From contig NZ_JAFEUL010000002.1 of the NCBI RefSeq assembly GCF_016901225.1, forward strand, positions 62,001-126,000: 64,000 nt of DNA, read 5' to 3'. Under the pieces are notes generated by a model. The model saw only the letters and a list, made by a program, of their open reading frames with translations, had not been told where the DNA came from and did no database searches. How positions within the stretch are numbered: position 1 is the first letter of the stretch; every line of letters begins with the position of its first letter. Below, one piece after another: positions 55,332 to 63,997 of this stretch. Made by a program: the position numbers and the translations under genes. This DNA is from Actibacterium sp. 188UL27-1. Lineage in GTDB: Bacteria; Pseudomonadota; Alphaproteobacteria; Rhodobacterales; Rhodobacteraceae.

Positions 55332-55619
55332 ATGGACGGTGCTGGGCTGGGGAGTTTCATTCCCCTGATCCTGATCTTTGCGATCATGTATTTTCTTTTG
55401 ATCCGGCCGCAGCAGAAGAAGGTGAAAGAGCATCAGGCGATGGTGACGGCGCTGCGGCGGGGTGACCAAGTTGTGACCCAGGGCGGATTGATCGGGAAGG
55501 TCAGCAAGGTCAAGGACGACAACGAGGTTGAGGTCGAGGTGGCCGATGGTGTGAAGGTGCGCGTTGTGCGGGCGACCATTGCGCAAGTGTTGAACAAGAC
55601 CGAACCGGCCAGCGATTGA
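55332..55619 (+). CDS. yajC: Sec translocase accessory subunit YajC
   Basis: 95 residues: a membrane helix (FIPLILIFAIMYFLLIRPQQ) followed by the conserved cytoplasmic part (KVKEHQAMVTALRRGDQVVT). It is first gene of the yajC-secD-secF operon; GAGG lies 8 bp before the ATG. It associates with SecDF at the translocon. Confidence 0.97.
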   Translation: MDGAGLGSFIPLILIFAIMYFLLIRPQQKKVKEHQAMVTALRRGDQVVTQGGLIGKVSKVKDDNEVEVEVADGVKVRVVRATIAQVLNKTEPASD

Positions 55620-55650
55620 TCCGACAGCCTGTCCGAAAGGTGCTGCTTTT

Positions 55651-57315
55651 ATGCTGAATATTTCCCTGGTGAACCGCGTGCTGATCTGGCTGGTCGTGGC
55701 GGTGGGGCTGTTTTTTGCGCTGCCCAATGCGTTTTACGGCCGGGTTGAGACGCATAATGACGCGGTCAAGGCGATTGAGGCGACGGGCAGCACGCCGGAA
55801 TTGGAGGCCGCTGCCGGGGTTTGGCCCGACTGGATGCCTGGGACGCTGGTCAATCTGGGATTGGATCTGCGGGGTGGTGCGTCGCTGTTGGCCGAGGTAC
55901 AGGTCGAAGAGGTTTATGCCAGCCGGATGGATGCGCTATGGCCCGAGGTGCGCGATGTGTTACGGGCCGAGCGGGCGGCGATTGGCGGTATTCGCCGGAT
56001 CCAGCAGGGGCCTGCCGATGAGCTGCGGGTGCGCATCGAAAATCCGGCCGAAATGGGGCGCGTCCTGACGGCCATTCGGGCGCTGGCCAGACCTGTGCAA
56101 AGTCTGACTGGGGTGGGCACGACGGATATTGAAGTGGATGCCAGTGGTGCCATCCTGACGATCAACCTGTCGGAGGCCGAGCGCCAGATCATTGCCGATC
56201 TGACCCTGCAACAGGCATTGGAGATCATTCGCCGGCGGGTCGATGCGGCTGGTACGCGGGAGCCGTCGATCCAGCGGCAGGGTTCCGACCGGGTTCTGGT
56301 GCAGGTGCCGGGGTTGGGATCGGCCCAGGAGTTGAAGGAGTTGATCGGGACGACCGCCAAGCTGACTTTCCATTCTGTCGTTTCGGTGACCGACGATCCC
56401 AATGCCAGTCCGGGGCCGGGCAACATCCTGCACCCAAGTGCGGAGCAGGCCGGGGAATACTTTGTTCTGGAACGGTTGCCCGTCATCAGCGGCGAGGACC
56501 TGACCGACAGCCAGCCGGAATTTGATCAGAATGGGCGCCCCGCCGTCGGCTTTCGCTTTAATCCGGGAGGAGCGCGGATTTTTTGCGGTTATACGACCGA
56601 GAATGCGGGGGCTCCCTTTGCCATCGTTTTGGATGATGAAGTGATCTCTGCCCCGCGGATCAATGAACCGATTTGCGGCGGTGCGGGGATCATCACGGGC
56701 AATTTCTCGGTCGAGGAATCCACCAACCTTTCGATCCAGTTGCGCGCCGGCTCGCTGCCTGCGGCCATGGAGTTTTTGCAGGAGAACACGATCGGCGCGG
56801 ATTTGGGAAAAGACAGCATTGATGCCGGGATCATGGCCTGCATGGTCGCCTTTGCCGCCGTTCTGATCTTTATGCTGCTGAGCTATGGCACGTTCGGGAT
56901 CTTTGCCAACATCGCGTTGATTGTGAATGTGGGCATGATCTTTGGCCTGTTGAGTGTTTTTGGGGCAACCCTGACCTTGCCTGGTATTGCGGGCATCGTG
57001 CTGACCATCGGGATGGCGGTGGATGCCAATGTGCTGGTATTTGAGCGCATCCGGGAAGAGCTGAAATCGGCCAAGGGACCCAGCCGGGCGATTGAGCTGG
57101 GCTATGAAAAGGCGCTGAGTGCGATCATCGACGCCAACATCACGACCTTCATCACGGCGGTAATCCTGTTTGCCTTGGGCTCTGGCCCGGTCAAAGGGTT
57201 CTCGGTGACGTTGATGATCGGTATCGCGACCTCGGTCTTTACGGCGATCTATGTCACACGCGTGATGGTGGTGATCTGGTTCGAGGCCCGACGTCCCAAG
57301 ACAATCGAGGTGTGA
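55651..57315 (+). CDS. secD: Protein translocase subunit SecD
   Basis: 554 residues. The N-terminal helix (VLIWLVVAVGLFFALPNAFY) is followed by GLDLRGGASLLAEVQVEEVY and a large periplasmic region (P1). Five C-terminal helices carry the family motif GIVLTIGMAVDANVLVFERI, with the Asp used in proton-driven pulling. It acts with SecF to complete preprotein export. One base separates it from secF. Confidence 0.98.
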   Translation: MLNISLVNRVLIWLVVAVGLFFALPNAFYGRVETHNDAVKAIEATGSTPELEAAAGVWPDWMPGTLVNLGLDLRGGASLLAEVQVEEVYASRMDALWPEVRDVLRAERAAIGGIRRIQQGPADELRVRIENPAEMGRVLTAIRALARPVQSLTGVGTTDIEVDASGAILTINLSEAERQIIADLTLQQALEIIRRRVDAAGTREPSIQRQGSDRVLVQVPGLGSAQELKELIGTTAKLTFHSVVSVTDDPNASPGPGNILHPSAEQAGEYFVLERLPVISGEDLTDSQPEFDQNGRPAVGFRFNPGGARIFCGYTTENAGAPFAIVLDDEVISAPRINEPICGGAGIITGNFSVEESTNLSIQLRAGSLPAAMEFLQENTIGADLGKDSIDAGIMACMVAFAAVLIFMLLSYGTFGIFANIALIVNVGMIFGLLSVFGATLTLPGIAGIVLTIGMAVDANVLVFERIREELKSAKGPSRAIELGYEKALSAIIDANITTFITAVILFALGSGPVKGFSVTLMIGIATSVFTAIYVTRVMVVIWFEARRPKTIEV

Positions 57316-57316
57316 T

Positions 57317-58285
57317 ATGCGGCTGCGTCTGGTTCCCAAGGAAACATCGCTCGACTTCTTTCGCTTTTGGAAGACCACTTTCGGTGCCTCGGTCCTAGCG
57401 ATGGTCGCTTCGGTCGTGTTGTTTCTTTTGGTTGGTCTGAATTTTGGCATCGACTTCTTGGGCGGCACGACGATCCGTACAGAAAGCAGCCAACCCGTGG
57501 ATGTGGGGGCCTACCGCGACGCGCTGGATCCGCTGGGCTTGGGCGATGTGGTGATTACCGAGGTTTTCGATACCAATTTCGGGCCGGAGCAAAATGTGGC
57601 TTCGGTCAAGATCCAGGCGCAGGAAGGCGAGGAGGCCGTGTCGAACGCGGTGCTGGATGAGATCCAGGGGGCTTTGCGCGCCTATGATAGCAATATCACC
57701 TTCCCGTCGGTCGAGTCTGTTGGGCCGGAAGTTTCGGGGGAGTTGATCCAGACAGCGGCGATTGCCGTGGTGCTCGCGATCATGGCGGTGCTGGTCTACA
57801 TCTGGTTGCGGTTTGAGTGGCAGTTCTCGTTGGGAGCGGTGGCCGCTCTGGTCCATGACATCACGCTGACGATTGGGGTTTTTGCACTGCTTCAGATCCA
57901 GTTTGATCTGGCGATCATCGCGGCTTTGTTAACGATCGTGGGCTATTCGCTGAACGATACGGTGGTTGTGTTCGACCGGGTTCGGGAGAACCTGCGCAAG
58001 TTCAAGCAGCGACCTTTGGTTGAGGTATTGAACCTGTCGATCAATGAGACCTTGTCGCGGACGGTCATGACCTCTGTCACAACGTTGCTCGCGCTAATCT
58101 CTCTTTACGTTTTGGGGGGCGATGTGATCCGCGGATTTGTGTTTGCCATGATCTGGGGTGTGATCGTGGGCACCTATTCCTCGGTCTTTGTGGCGTCGGC
58201 GATTTTGCTTTACCTCGGTGTGACGCGCGATACGTCCAAGACCGATGGTGGGGCCGGCACGCAATTTGCAGATATCGATGCCTGA
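57317..58285 (+). CDS. secF: Protein translocase subunit SecF
   Basis: 322 residues with helix 1, the periplasmic loop beginning NFGIDFLGGTTIRTESSQPV, and the conserved IVGYSLNDTVVVFDRVRENL with its transmembrane Asp. The end of the gene overlaps the TauE/SafE start by eight bases, so the two are probably cotranscribed. Confidence 0.98.
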   Translation: MRLRLVPKETSLDFFRFWKTTFGASVLAMVASVVLFLLVGLNFGIDFLGGTTIRTESSQPVDVGAYRDALDPLGLGDVVITEVFDTNFGPEQNVASVKIQAQEGEEAVSNAVLDEIQGALRAYDSNITFPSVESVGPEVSGELIQTAAIAVVLAIMAVLVYIWLRFEWQFSLGAVAALVHDITLTIGVFALLQIQFDLAIIAALLTIVGYSLNDTVVVFDRVRENLRKFKQRPLVEVLNLSINETLSRTVMTSVTTLLALISLYVLGGDVIRGFVFAMIWGVIVGTYSSVFVASAILLYLGVTRDTSKTDGGAGTQFADIDA

Positions 58286-59030
58286 CGGGCTTGGAGTGGC
58301 CCTGGCCACTCCGGGCCTTGTCTGGGTGCTGGCTGCCTGTGTTCTGGCGGGCGTGGTTTATGGCTTTGCCGGGTTCGGAGCGGGGCTGGTTTTCATGCCT
58401 GTCGCGGTGATCTGGCTGGATCCGCCGCTGGCTGTGGCGGCATTTAGTGTGGTCGCCATAATCTCGCTTTTTACAATTGTGCCACGGGCCTGGGCGGAGG
58501 CGGACCGACCGGCGGCCCTGACGCTGGTGGCTGCGGCCTTGGCGGGCATGCCCATCGGGCTGCAGGTCCTGACCGCGGATCATGGCGAGTTGGTGCGCTG
58601 GATCATTCTGGCGGTAACAGCCGGGACCCTATTGGCGTTGGTCGCCGGGTGGCGCCGGACCACCCGAGGGACGTTGACTGCCCGGGTTGGGGTTGGCTTT
58701 TCGACAGGCATCGTGGGCGCGGCGACTGGGCTGTTGGGGCCGATCATGGTGCTGTTTCAGTTATCGTCGCCAGATGGGGCAGGGCGCAGCCGGGCCAATG
58801 CCATCTTGTTCCTGACCTTTGGCACGATGCTGTTGCTGCCGGTCATGTGGATGAGTGGCGCGCTGCCATCGACGGCCTTGTGGTTGGGCGCGTTGCTGTT
58901 GGCGCCATACGGGGCGGGTACGTTGGTGGGGCAGGCGCTTTTCGATCCGGCCCGAGATGGGTTATACCGAATGGTGGCTTATGTGGTGATTGCCGCGGCG
59001 ATCGTGGCGGGTTTGCCTGTTTGGAGCTGA
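58278..59030 (+). CDS. TauE/SafE-family anion permease
   Basis: 250 residues from the ATG at 58278, inside the secF end. About eight helices are present, with the duplicated family motif YGFAGFGAGLVFMPVAVIWL in the first half and VGFSTGIVGAATGLLGPIMV in the second. Members export or import sulfite, sulfoacetate or other organic anions. The position between secF and the Mth938 gene is an operon feature, not a functional clue. The substrate is unknown. Confidence 0.85.
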   Translation: MPDGLGVALATPGLVWVLAACVLAGVVYGFAGFGAGLVFMPVAVIWLDPPLAVAAFSVVAIISLFTIVPRAWAEADRPAALTLVAAALAGMPIGLQVLTADHGELVRWIILAVTAGTLLALVAGWRRTTRGTLTARVGVGFSTGIVGAATGLLGPIMVLFQLSSPDGAGRSRANAILFLTFGTMLLLPVMWMSGALPSTALWLGALLLAPYGAGTLVGQALFDPARDGLYRMVAYVVIAAAIVAGLPVWS

Positions 59031-59042
59031 GGAGATGTGCGG

Positions 59043-59399
59043 ATGCGCCTGAATGAGGTGAGCTATGACGATGCCCAGCCGATCGAGGGCTATGGGCCTG
59101 GGTTTTTCCGCATCGGCGGCGCGGCGCGGCAGGGCCCGCTTTTGACCAGCGCGGCGGGGCCGCAGGACTGGGCGGGATATGAGGATACGGCGCCTTTGGT
59201 GGCGTTGGCCGGGCAGATTGATGTGCTGTTTATCGGAACGGGCGCTGAGATTGCCCCGTTACCTTCACCTCTGCGCTGGGTGCTTGAGGAGGTGGATCTG
59301 GGGGTGGAGATCATGGCGTCACCCACCGCGGCGCGTACTTATAACGTGTTGCTCTCTGAGGGGCGACGGATCGCGGTGGCGTTGTTGCCAGTGGATTGA
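59043..59399 (+). CDS. Mth938-like domain protein (DUF498)
   Basis: 118 residues. The start is placed at the ATG at 59043 because GAGGAG lies 8 bases upstream; the GTG at 59037 would be too near. Typical features are the start RLNEVSYDDAQPIEGYGPGF, the IDVLFIGTGAEIAPLP strand-loop and MASPTAARTYNVLLSEGRR. It resembles the human NDUFAF3 assembly factor for complex I, and in alphaproteobacteria sits next to secDF. A role in respiratory complex assembly is plausible. Confidence 0.88.
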   Translation: MRLNEVSYDDAQPIEGYGPGFFRIGGAARQGPLLTSAAGPQDWAGYEDTAPLVALAGQIDVLFIGTGAEIAPLPSPLRWVLEEVDLGVEIMASPTAARTYNVLLSEGRRIAVALLPVD

Positions 59400-59406
59400 G
59401 GCGTTT

Positions 59407-59495
59407 CGGATCGCTGGCGCGATCCGACCGATTGGGGGCGCCGCCCCCGCCGCCTGTCGGGCGTCTCCCCCGGAGTATTTTTACCGATAAGAAAA
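59407..59495. repeat. Two GC-rich hairpins and an AT-rich motif between Mth938 and ccmA
   Basis: CGGATCGC-TGGC-GCGATCCG (59407-59426) and GGGGGC-GCC-GCCCCC (59434-59448) are perfect stems, followed by CCCCCGGAGTATTTTTACCG and an A-rich run. They could end the Sec operon transcript and separate it from ccm expression. The last motif loosely resembles the strings at 18111 and 62347. Confidence 0.5.
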
Positions 59496-59516
59496 AGTGA
59501 GGGCGGTTTTTCGGAA

Positions 59517-60137
59517 ATGACGCTTAATGTCCAAGATTTGAAGGTTGGGCGCGCGGGAATCGCTTTGCTGGATGGTGTTTCATTTGATGTTTGTGCTGGT
59601 GATGTGTTGGTTCTGCGGGGGCCGAACGGGATTGGCAAGACGTCGCTCTTGCGATCCCTGGCGGGGCTGCAGCCTGTGCTGGGGGGGCGGGTTGATGTGG
59701 CACCCGACAGTATGGCCTATGGCGCGCACGCGGATGGGGTGAAGGGCACACTGACCGTTGTCGAGAATTTGACCTTTTGGGCGCGGGTTCATGGTCACCC
59801 GGTCAGGGCCGACGTGTTTGACGCCTTTGACCTGGCGCATCTGAAGGATCGTACCGCGGCGCAGCTTTCGGCGGGGCAGCAGCGGCGCTTAGGTTTGGCG
59901 CGGTTGGCGGTGACAGGGCGGCTCGGTTTGCTGCTGGATGAGCCGACCGTGTCGCTGGATGCGGCCTCTGTCGCGTTGTTTGCGGCGTTCATCCAGCGGC
60001 ATCTGGCGACGGGCGGGTTTGCCGTGATCGCCACGCATATCGATCTGGAATTAAAGGCGGAGGTGCTGGACCTGACCCCGTACAAGGCGCAGGCCGCCGC
60101 TGCTGATCCCGCTGGCTTTGACGAGGCATTTTTGTGA
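59517..60137 (+). CDS. ccmA: Heme/cytochrome c maturation ABC transporter ATPase CcmA
   Basis: 206 residues. Walker A GPNGIGKTS (35-43), a signature LSAGQQRRLGLARL and Walker B LGLLLDEPTVSLD. It powers the CcmABCD complex that releases holo-CcmE for cytochrome c heme attachment. The last four bases overlap ccmB (GTGA). Confidence 0.97.
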   Translation: MTLNVQDLKVGRAGIALLDGVSFDVCAGDVLVLRGPNGIGKTSLLRSLAGLQPVLGGRVDVAPDSMAYGAHADGVKGTLTVVENLTFWARVHGHPVRADVFDAFDLAHLKDRTAAQLSAGQQRRLGLARLAVTGRLGLLLDEPTVSLDAASVALFAAFIQRHLATGGFAVIATHIDLELKAEVLDLTPYKAQAAAADPAGFDEAFL

Positions 60138-60790
60138 TCGCCCTGTTCCGCCGTGACCTGCAACTGGCGATGCGGGCGGGGGGCGGCTTTGGCCTCGCGC
60201 TGGCTTTCTTTCTGATCGTGGTCACCTTGGTGCCGTTTGCCCTTGGCCCGGATCGCGAAACCTTGGCCGCCGTTGCTGCGGGCGTTCTGTGGCTGGGTGC
60301 GTTATTGGCCTGCCTGTTATCGCTTGACCGGATCTTTGCCCTGGATTTCGAGGATGGCGCGTTGGAGTTGCTTGCCACAGCCCCCATCCCGCTGGAAGGT
60401 GTGGCGGCGGTCAAGGCCTTGGCCCATTGGTTGACCACCGGTTTGCCGCTGACATTGGCGGCGCCTGTCTTGGGCGTTTTGTTGAGTTTGCCCGCGGGTG
60501 CCTATGGTTGGTTAACGCTGTCCTTGGCCATTGGCACGCCCGCCCTGTCGGTCATTGGAACCTTCGGTGCGGGCCTGACTGTGGGGATCAAACGCGGCGG
60601 CTTGCTGATGTCCCTGATCGTCTTGCCGCTTTATGTCCCGACCCTGATCTTTGGCGCCGATATCGTACGCCGGGCCACGGATGGGCTGGACCCGACCGCG
60701 CCACTGATCCTGCTGGCGGTGATCACATTGGCGAGTGCGGCACTTCTGCCCTTTGCCTCGGCCGCCGCAATCCGTATCAATCTACGCTGA
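60134..60790 (+). CDS. ccmB: Heme exporter membrane subunit CcmB
   Basis: 218 residues, about six helices. The start is a GTG at 60134 overlapping the ccmA end. Family elements are FRRDLQLAMRAGGGFGLAL, SLDRIFALDFEDGALELLA and LKRGGLLMSLIVLPLYVPTL-like segments (here IKRGGLLMSLIVLPLYVPTL). It partners with CcmA and CcmC in the inner membrane. Confidence 0.96.
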   Translation: MIALFRRDLQLAMRAGGGFGLALAFFLIVVTLVPFALGPDRETLAAVAAGVLWLGALLACLLSLDRIFALDFEDGALELLATAPIPLEGVAAVKALAHWLTTGLPLTLAAPVLGVLLSLPAGAYGWLTLSLAIGTPALSVIGTFGAGLTVGIKRGGLLMSLIVLPLYVPTLIFGADIVRRATDGLDPTAPLILLAVITLASAALLPFASAAAIRINLR

Positions 60791-60805
60791 CACGAGGGGG
60801 AGCCG

Positions 60806-61534
60806 ATGTCGCTTTGGGAATATGCCAATCCGGTGAAGTTCATGGCCCTATCGGGGCAGGTGTTACCGTGGGTCGGTGGGCTGGCCGCCCTTTGTCTGGG
60901 AGTTGGGTTGGTCTGGGGGTTCTTCTTCACACCCGATGATTTCCGGCAGGGATCCACGGTCAAGATCATTTATCTACACGTCCCCTCGGCCCTGATGGCG
61001 ATCAACACATGGTTCATGATGCTGGTCTGTGCTCTGATCTGGTTGATCCGGCGGCACCATGTCTCTGCCCTGGCAGCGCGGGCGGCAGCACCAGTCGGGA
61101 TCGTCATGACGCTGATCGCCTTGTTCACCGGAGCGGTTTGGGGGCAGCCCATGTGGGGCACGTGGTGGGCGTGGGACCCCCGGTTGACCTCGTTCCTGAT
61201 CCTGTTCCTGTTTTACCTGGGCTACATTGCGCTGTGGTCTGCGATCGAGGATCCCGATACCGCAGCCGATCTAACCAGCGTGCTTTGCATTGTGGGATCT
61301 GTGTTTGCGATCCTGAGCCGCTACGCGGTGAACTTCTGGAACCAGGGGCTGCATCAAGGCGCATCGCTGTCGCTGGACAAGGAGGAGAATGTGGCAGATG
61401 TCTTCTACATCCCGCTCCTTGTCTGCATCGCAGGTTTCGTCTGCTTGTTTCTGGCGCTGGTCCTGCTGCGCACCCGGACCGAGATTCGGGTGCGGCGGAT
61501 CCGGGCGCTGGAAGCCCGGTCGCGGATGGCGTGA
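60806..61534 (+). CDS. ccmC: Heme-handling protein CcmC
   Basis: 242 residues, six helices. The tryptophan-rich heme-binding loop WGQPMWGTWWAWDPRLTSF and its flanking histidines (LHVPSA, NQGLHQGASLSL) are complete. It transfers heme to CcmE. The Shine-Dalgarno is GAGGGGGAG-like. The stop overlaps the ccmD start. Confidence 0.98.
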   Translation: MSLWEYANPVKFMALSGQVLPWVGGLAALCLGVGLVWGFFFTPDDFRQGSTVKIIYLHVPSALMAINTWFMMLVCALIWLIRRHHVSALAARAAAPVGIVMTLIALFTGAVWGQPMWGTWWAWDPRLTSFLILFLFYLGYIALWSAIEDPDTAADLTSVLCIVGSVFAILSRYAVNFWNQGLHQGASLSLDKEENVADVFYIPLLVCIAGFVCLFLALVLLRTRTEIRVRRIRALEARSRMA

Positions 61535-61680
61535 TGCCGGATCTGGGTGCTTATGTGGTTGAGGTCGCCTTGGCCTATGCGGGTTCGCTGGTGCTGATCC
61601 TGGGCCTGGTCGGCCTGTCCTGGTGGCGGGCCGTGCGGGTGCGGGCTGCATTGGCACGCGCTGAAAAGGAGGTGAGATGA
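61534..61680 (+). CDS. ccmD: Heme exporter accessory protein CcmD
   Basis: 48 residues, ATG at 61534 overlapping the ccmC TGA, TGA at 61678-61680. It starts MPDLGAYVVEVALAYAGSLV, with one membrane helix ending SWWRAVRVRAALAR, the CcmD pattern. It binds CcmC and CcmE and helps release holo-CcmE. A strong AAAAGGAGG Shine-Dalgarno for ccmG is embedded in its last codons. Confidence 0.93.
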   Translation: MPDLGAYVVEVALAYAGSLVLILGLVGLSWWRAVRVRAALARAEKEVR

Positions 61681-62201
61681 AGATCCTTTACATCCTTCCG
61701 GTCGTCGTGTTCGGAGGGTTCGGTGTGTTGGCGGCCTTTGGTCTTTTTGCTCCCGAAGATGGCCTTTCCTCTGCTCGACAGGGCGGCCCTGCTCCCGACC
61801 TGACCCTGGCGGCACTACCACCCAAGGCCGAGTTCACGGCGGAGATGTTGCAGGCCGAAGGCCCCAAGATCGTGAATATATGGGCCAGTTGGTGCGCTCC
61901 TTGCCGGGCCGAACATCCGCAATTGGTCGATCTGTCGGCAAAAGGGATCCCGGTTTACGGCATCAATTACAAGGACGAGCCCGCCAAGGCATTGGGCTTC
62001 CTGGCCGAACTCGGCGACCCCTACGCGGCGATCGGCGCCGATCAACAGGGTCGCACCGCCCTTGACTGGGGCGTTTACGGTGTGCCCGAAACCTTTGTCA
62101 TCGATGGGGACGGCCAGGTGATCTTGCGATTTGCCGGGCCAATCACTGAGGCGGTTCTGACCAATACGATTCACCCGGCTTTGAAATCAGCGTCACAGTA
62201 A
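61677..62201 (+). CDS. ccmG: Thiol:disulfide oxidoreductase CcmG (DsbE)
   Basis: 174 residues. A membrane anchor (ILYILPVVVFGGFGVLAAFG) is followed by a periplasmic thioredoxin fold with the redox pair Cys73 and Cys76 (WASWCAPCRAEH) and the cis-Pro region GVYGVPETFVID. It keeps the apocytochrome c CxxCH motif reduced. It overlaps ccmD by 4 bp. ccmE, ccmF and ccmH are not in this window. Confidence 0.96.
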   Translation: MKILYILPVVVFGGFGVLAAFGLFAPEDGLSSARQGGPAPDLTLAALPPKAEFTAEMLQAEGPKIVNIWASWCAPCRAEHPQLVDLSAKGIPVYGINYKDEPAKALGFLAELGDPYAAIGADQQGRTALDWGVYGVPETFVIDGDGQVILRFAGPITEAVLTNTIHPALKSASQ

Positions 62202-62643
62202 TGTTGAGGATAGCAAAGCGGTCTGTCGGATCGCACCACTGCTGTCATTATGTGTTCATAAATATCCATATTTTACGTCTGCGGCTTGTTCCGACCTCAG
62301 GAGTTTAGCGGCCATGGTATGCCCGTTAGATTTGTGCCTTCGGGCAGGGATATTTGAGGACACATGATGGGGGAAGGCCCATCAGAGTAATGGGCCGTTT
62401 TCTCCGAATGTCGAAAGCCTGAGGTGGCCGGATCCCGGTCTGAAAACCTCAAGCCCCTCGTCCTGCCTGCACCCAATGATCTTGGGGCGATGGGTCATCA
62501 GCTGTGTTTTGGGGCTCTTGCACGGTGCGTTAAAGCCGGTAGCAGGTGCGCGTGAGCGCGCCTGCCGGGCCCAACGCCTTGGGCCAGCGGCTTTGCCGCT
62601 TCGCCCAAGGGGACGGGAGCACCACAGATGAGCCTAAGTGCGA
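62202..62643. other. Gene-free interval between ccmG and ilvH with hairpins and a repeat motif
   Basis: No coding frame is convincing. It holds the string GGGATATTTGAGGACACATGATGG (62347-62370, related to 18111-18133) and two strong hairpins described separately. Both flanking genes end into it, so it acts as a convergent spacer. Confidence 0.55.
62542..62610. repeat. Tandem strong palindromes between ccmG and ilvH
   Basis: First stem GCAGGTGCGC-GTGA-GCGCGCCTGC (62542-62565, one wobble). Second is a compound hairpin, CCTTGGGC (62577) enclosing AGCGGC-TTT-GCCGCT and closing with GCCCAAGG (to 62610). They could form a bidirectional transcription barrier or a REP-like element. No T-runs are present. 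Confidence 0.6.
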
Positions 62644-63216
62644 TCAGGTCGGATCGGCGCTGCCACGGGACAGGGCCGCGACGCCGGTGCGCGCTACTTC
62701 CTGTAGGCCAAGGGGGCGCATCAGTTCCGCAAAGGCTTCGATCTTTTCGGGCGTGCCGGTGATCTCGAACACGAAACTGCCCAGCGTGCTGTCGACGACA
62801 TTGGCGCGAAAGATCTCGGCCAGGCGCAGGGCTTCGATCCGTTTATCACCGGCGCCTGCAACCTTGAACAGGGCCAGCTCGCGCTCGACCGACGGCCCGT
62901 CGACTGTCAGGTCATGGACCTCGTAAACGGGTACCATCCGACCCAATTGCGCTTTGATCTGCTCAATCACTTGTGGTGTGCCAGTGGTCACGACGGTGAT
63001 CCGAGAGCGGTGGCCGGTCTGGTCGATCTCCGCCACGGTGAGGCTTTCGATATTATAGCCGCGCCCGGAAAAGAGCCCGATCACCCTGGCCAACACACCG
63101 GCCTCGTTATCGACGACCACGGCCAAGGTGTGTGTCTCGATCACCTCCGCATTGGGGTCGCGCAGGTCATAGGCCGAATGTTTCGACGAGCCTTTGCGAA
63201 TTTTCAGCGCTGCCAT
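62644..63216 (-). CDS. ilvH: Acetolactate synthase regulatory (small) subunit
   Basis: 190 residues. The ACT domain begins near residue 27 (ETHTLAVVVDNEAGVLARVI) with GLFSGRGYNIESLTVAEIDQ; the C-terminal half (EIFRANVVDSTLGSFVFEIT) is also typical. It binds valine and regulates the catalytic subunit in branched-chain amino-acid synthesis. The catalytic ilvI/ilvB gene is not upstream as it often is; a plus-strand gene lies there instead. Confidence 0.96.
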   Translation of the reverse strand: MAALKIRKGSSKHSAYDLRDPNAEVIETHTLAVVVDNEAGVLARVIGLFSGRGYNIESLTVAEIDQTGHRSRITVVTTGTPQVIEQIKAQLGRMVPVYEVHDLTVDGPSVERELALFKVAGAGDKRIEALRLAEIFRANVVDSTLGSFVFEITGTPEKIEAFAELMRPLGLQEVARTGVAALSRGSADPT

Positions 63217-63445
63217 CTGTTTTCCCTGTCCTCTTGTTGGGGCGCCACTTGCAACAATTGCCCGAGGCTTGTCCAGCGCGGGGCCGGAATTGTTTCAGTT
63301 TGCGGTAACTTGTTCACGGTAACCTGGGGGCATGATCGCGCAGGATCACGGGTTTGTGGTGCTGATTGCCGGGGGCACGGGGTGCCGCGTAGATATCCCG
63401 CATACCGTTGTATTCCAAATGCGCTCCACAAAAGGACCCGATGCC

Positions 63446-63949
63446 ATGACCATGACCGCCAACGCCCCCAGCCCCTCAGTCAGCTTGCCGCAGAACATCG
63501 TGACGCTGGTCACGACGGTGCTGATCGCCGGCGCCTTCTCGACCGTTGCTTTTGACTTCTTTGGCAAATCCTTGAGCCCGATGCTTGGTTTCGGCGGTCT
63601 GGCGCCGGTGCCGCTCGCCAATGGCGTGATCAAGACGCTCTTTGGCACAGGCTATACGCCGGGTGCCCATGCGCTGCATTACTTTGCCGGAATGATCGCC
63701 TATCCCGCTGGTTGGGTTCTGATTGCCGAACCCCTGCGCCGCCGGTTCGCCCCACAGGTGCACTGGCTGATCGCCGCCACGGTCTATGGCGTGGCGCTGT
63801 GGGTCTGGGCGCTCTTCTTCATGGCGCATCTGGTTGCCGGTAACCCGCCTTTCCTCGGCTGGGGCACGATCACCTGGGTTGCCTTGGTCGGTCATGTCCT
63901 GTTTGCCCTGATCACGGCCATGGTCGCCCACCTGCGCCGTAACGCGTAA
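63446..63949 (+). CDS. Small four-helix membrane protein of unknown function
   Basis: 167 residues from the ATG at 63446 (MTMTANAPSPSVSLP), with AAAAGGA upstream; the frame is open from 63332, but the first 38 residues lack support. Four hydrophobic segments: IVTLVTTVLIAGAFSTVAFD, the FAGMIAYPAGWVLIAEPL segment, IAATVYGVALWVWALFFMAH and WVALVGHVLFALITAMVAHL. No catalytic motif is recognised. Divergent from ilvH. Confidence 0.75.
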   Translation: MTMTANAPSPSVSLPQNIVTLVTTVLIAGAFSTVAFDFFGKSLSPMLGFGGLAPVPLANGVIKTLFGTGYTPGAHALHYFAGMIAYPAGWVLIAEPLRRRFAPQVHWLIAATVYGVALWVWALFFMAHLVAGNPPFLGWGTITWVALVGHVLFALITAMVAHLRRNA

Positions 63950-63967
63950 ATGCACAAATCTTGCCAA

Positions 63968-63989
63968 GGCCCCGCGGTGTCGCGGGGCC
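63968..63989 (+). terminator. GC-rich hairpin after the membrane-protein gene
   Basis: GGCCCCGCG-GTGT-CGCGGGGCC is a perfect 9-bp stem 19 bp after the stop. It lacks a T-run, so termination efficiency is uncertain. Confidence 0.55.
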
Positions 63990-63997
63990 GTATGCAT
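63989..63997 (-). repeat. Probable edge of a fourth 11-bp phased array (D)
   Basis: On the minus strand ATGCATACG (63997-63989) equals the terminal unit of arrays A and C; the remaining units would lie beyond position 64000. A single plus-strand ATGCACAAATC also occurs at 63950, right at the preceding stop codon. Partial, so weak by itself. Confidence 0.4.
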
